A stretch of DNA of 64,000 nt from JAIBDK01 sp965261915 (GTDB taxonomy: Bacteria > Pseudomonadota > Gammaproteobacteria > Arenicellales > Poriferihabitantaceae), in NCBI GenBank assembly GCA_965261915.1, contig CBDHDW010000013.1, positions 1,860,001-1,924,000 of the forward strand, written 5' to 3'. The notes beneath the pieces were generated by a model, which was given only the letters and a program-made list of their open reading frames with translations, made no database searches and was not told the origin of the DNA. Of the stretch, positions 61,759 through 64,000 are shown piece after piece (position 1 is the first letter of the stretch; each line of letters opens with the position of its first letter). A program made the position numbers and the translations under genes.

Positions 61759-62214
61759 ATAAGTCCACCGTGCACCCGCTTTATGGGCAATAATCTCGGT
61801 GGCATCAATGTCCAGTGTGACTTCCTTACAGCGATGCAAGGCTACCTTCAATAAGGCTTTATTCACCTTTACCCAGGCAGCCTGGATTTGCGGCTGGCTT
61901 CCCATTCGCCTGAGCCAATCTCCAATCGTGGTCGCCTGGGGAAGTTTCTTGAGATCCAGCACGGTGCGCAGTGCTTCATCATCCTGAAGGTGGCGAACCT
62001 CATCCAGGTGAAAACTGCCTTCATGCTGCATCAGGATGAGGGTCTTGATGAACTCCGAGGGCTTATACCCACGATTGCTTTTAGGCTGGGGGAAGTGCTT
62101 GTCGATTCGCTCAGACAGGTTCAGGGAGTCCATTAGTTGAGCAATCGCCAATAAACCGGCACGAGAGGTGAGTAAATCGTTCGTTGTATCGAGTTTGTAG
62201 GGTAGAATAGTCAT
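61738..62214 (-). pseudogene. IS1380 transposase, N-terminal part
   Basis: From ATG 62214: TILPYKLDTTNDLLTSRAGL, LDLKKLPQATTIGDWLRRMG, and VTLDIDATEIIAHK with the first catalytic aspartates. After RWTY the sequence enters the IS630 end and stops. It pairs with 59689-60600. Confidence 0.85.
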
Positions 62215-62335
62215 CAGCCTTGAGCTGTGCACCCATTGGGTGATGGTGGGTTTGAGAGCAAACCATTATACAGCCAAGGCTTCCTGCGTTTAAGAGATTT
62301 CTATCTGGGGATTGGGGTTTATGCAGGTATATGGA

Positions 62336-63304
62336 CTAAATACTGCGTTCGCCTTTTTGATGCAATATTCGCCCAATTGTATTCATCAAGACCTGTGCTG
62401 CCAGTGTAGAGGTACATCCAGTTTGATCATAATCGGGCGCAACTTCCACCAAATCCAATCCAACGATATTTCCTCGTTTCGTCAAGCCATCCAATAATTC
62501 TAAAACTTCGTAGTATATAAACCCGCCATGGCTTGGTGTTCCAGTTCCTGGAGCAATCGACGGATCAAAAGCGTCGATGTCGATTGTCACATAGTGTCGC
62601 GCCCCTTCTGGAATACGATCCAGCATTCCTTCTACACCCAACTTGCGAAACTGACGCACGGATTGAATATCAGATCCCATTGAACGTGCATCTTCGTATC
62701 CATCACGCGCTGTAGAGGAAACGTTGCGAATTCCAATTTGACTTAACCCTGTCACATAAGATTTTTCTGCCGCACGGCGCATCGGGTTACCGTGGCCGTA
62801 TTTTACACCGTGGCGTTCATCCACAAAATCAAGATGGGCGTCAATTTGCACAACATGGATTGGCTCTTGGTCGTCGAACGCATTGATACAAGGGATGTTA
62901 ATTGAATGATCGCCTCCCATAACAACGGGTAGCGCACCGGCCGCAAGAATCTTACGAACGCCATATTCAATATTCGCATGGCTTCTCATCGTATCAGTAT
63001 GAACAATATCCGCGTCACCAATATCAACAATCTTAACCTTGGTCGGATCAAGGTACGTTATATCATCTTCATGATCATAAGCGCCCGCATGTCCGAACGA
63101 AAACAATGTTGAAGCTTCTCTAATTGCACGCGGCCCCATACGGGCGCCACTGCGCCATTGGCAACCAAAATCATAAGGCGCGCCCATCACGGCCACATCC
63201 GCATCGATTTTATCCCAATCTTCCACATAGGGGTATTTTCCAAATGTACAAATACCTACGAAAGGCAGATTTAGGCGACCAGATTCATATCCGTGATTTG
63301 ACAT
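62336..63304 (-). CDS. Agmatinase/ureohydrolase family enzyme
   Basis: 322 residues. Binuclear-Mn ureohydrolase signature: MGGDHSINI, QIDAHLDFVDERHG and TIDIDAFDPSIAPGTGTPSHGG. Hydrolyses a guanidino compound, releasing urea. The family covers agmatinase, guanidinobutyrase and guanidine hydrolase; the substrate is open. It lies 12 bases after the polysaccharide deacetylase gene, a pairing that suggests an amide or guanidino catabolic operon. The IS1380 right end lies 18 bases beyond the stop, so downstream operon genes may have been cut off. Confidence 0.88.
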   Translation of the reverse strand: MSNHGYESGRLNLPFVGICTFGKYPYVEDWDKIDADVAVMGAPYDFGCQWRSGARMGPRAIREASTLFSFGHAGAYDHEDDITYLDPTKVKIVDIGDADIVHTDTMRSHANIEYGVRKILAAGALPVVMGGDHSINIPCINAFDDQEPIHVVQIDAHLDFVDERHGVKYGHGNPMRRAAEKSYVTGLSQIGIRNVSSTARDGYEDARSMGSDIQSVRQFRKLGVEGMLDRIPEGARHYVTIDIDAFDPSIAPGTGTPSHGGFIYYEVLELLDGLTKRGNIVGLDLVEVAPDYDQTGCTSTLAAQVLMNTIGRILHQKGERSI

Positions 63305-63316
63305 AGTATATTTTCC

Positions 63317-64000
63317 TTAAAGAGCAGCAGTAACAGGTGCGTTGTATTGAGGCATGGAAACGCGACGCGGTTCATATGTTCCATTCGCGGTCACGATTTC
63401 TATGTGGGCTGCTATTTCTTCCATTGAGGCAAACCAGACGTCCCCACGTGACAAGGTTTTTTCCAAGAAATCCGACACCACTTCCCATCGAGATAGTCGC
63501 CCAGTTGCGAAAGGATGAACGACAGGTATCCAGAGACCGCCGTGGCGGTAGGCCACTTCGAATTCCTGTTCAAAAGGCTCCCATCCTGTTTTAGGAGAGC
63601 GGATTGGCATCATATAATCCAGATCCATTGACTGCACGTATTGCGGCCAATCATCCAATCCCCAATGGGACGGAAGTTCTACAAACGATCCTTTTTTCGT
63701 GTCAACGATATAGGGAACATCATCCCCCATAAGAGAGGCGTCATATTTGAACCCGCGCTCAACCAATAAATCTGCTGATTCATTTGAGAAATTATAAAGT
63801 GGTGCACGCCAACCGCGTGGCTTGGTACCCGTCATCCGCTCGATCACTTCCATGGACTTGTCCATCCATCCAGCCTGTTCCTCACGACTTTGCCCAACTG
63901 GATTTTCGTGTAAATATCCATGTTGGCCAATCTCATGCCCACCCTTAAGAATAATATCCACCGTTTCGGGGTAGGTTTCCATGCACCAGGCTGGAATGAA
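63317..64000 (-). CDS. Polysaccharide deacetylase family protein, partial
   Basis: The frame runs off the right edge (FIPAWC precedes METYPETV), leaving 227 residues. The NodB-type metal site HEIGQHGYLHENP, RAPLYNFS and the C-terminal VVHPFATGRLSRW are seen. Members close to this are PuuE-like amidohydrolases acting on small cyclic amides or N-acyl compounds rather than polymers. Being next to a ureohydrolase supports nitrogen-compound catabolism. The first residues lie outside the window. Confidence 0.82.
   Translation of the reverse strand, partial: FIPAWCMETYPETVDIILKGGHEIGQHGYLHENPVGQSREEQAGWMDKSMEVIERMTGTKPRGWRAPLYNFSNESADLLVERGFKYDASLMGDDVPYIVDTKKGSFVELPSHWGLDDWPQYVQSMDLDYMMPIRSPKTGWEPFEQEFEVAYRHGGLWIPVVHPFATGRLSRWEVVSDFLEKTLSRGDVWFASMEEIAAHIEIVTANGTYEPRRVSMPQYNAPVTAAL

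Larger units (their letters stand above)
59482..62317 (-). mobile_element. IS1380-family element split by IS630
   Basis: The ends are CCCCAAATCCCCAGATAG (59482-59499) and its near-complement CTATCTGGGGATTGGGG (62301-62317). After removing the internal IS630 (60603-61758), about 1.68 kb remains, the usual size of IS1380 elements. The two transposase parts then join in frame (WTYYNKNKGF). Confidence 0.82.

Overview
This window is a stretch of gammaproteobacterial chromosome of moderate GC. Supporting this are the groES-groEL, fxsA and dsbD neighbourhood, the glyQ-glyS-gmhB-plsC strand, pdxA-rsmA, ppsR/ppsA, glmU-glmS, an RnfB-nth pair, and LPS-core genes (waaG, waaP, Kdo-kinase types). The genus cannot be fixed from the sequence. 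Conserved housekeeping blocks are separated by two regions dense with mobile DNA, in which many genes are truncated, frameshifted or interrupted.

Layout. 1-4.0 kb: the end of rnfB, nth, an orphan ArsS-type radical SAM enzyme, a YqaA membrane protein, an EutQ-like cupin and a PhyH-family dioxygenase. 4.0-20.4 kb: accessory island. It holds an ion-channel remnant, an IS1182 element, a family of short TIR-bounded repeats (MITE-like, ends GAGACTGTGCAA), six glycosyltransferase genes or fragments, a two-gene ATPase plus DUF4276 module (a split-OLD/PARIS-like defence candidate), a RelE/RHH toxin-antitoxin pair with a frameshifted toxin, remnants of IS30, ISL3, rve-type transposases and a TrbE/VirB4 conjugation ATPase, and a cluster of very small membrane-protein genes. 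The island ends in a broken rimO.

20.4-55 kb: core chromosome. ppsR and ppsA are divergent, followed by glmU-glmS, exbB-exbD, a lipoprotein-ATL-protease-pdxA-rsmA run with 4-base overlaps, and the opposite-strand operon glyQ-glyS-mazG-like-gmhB-plsC. Next come a minus-strand envelope block (galE, a WaaG-WaaP fusion, a Kdo-kinase-like gene, a PGI-like isomerase), comEC, CIRCE-controlled groES-groEL, a RIO/LPS-type kinase, fxsA, a dsbD with two N-terminal domains, a TlpA-like thioredoxin, moaD-moaE, moaB and the SPFH/NfeD pair.

55-62.3 kb: a type III-like restriction helicase-nuclease whose stop codon comes from an IS66 end, then an IS1380 element split by a decayed IS630. 62.3-64 kb: a ureohydrolase and a polysaccharide deacetylase that runs off the window.

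The most notable items are the ATPase/DUF4276 module, the MITE-like family (one copy splits a small gene with a 3-bp target repeat), the WaaG-WaaP fusion, the duplicated DsbD domain, the small membrane-protein cluster and the loss of rimO.
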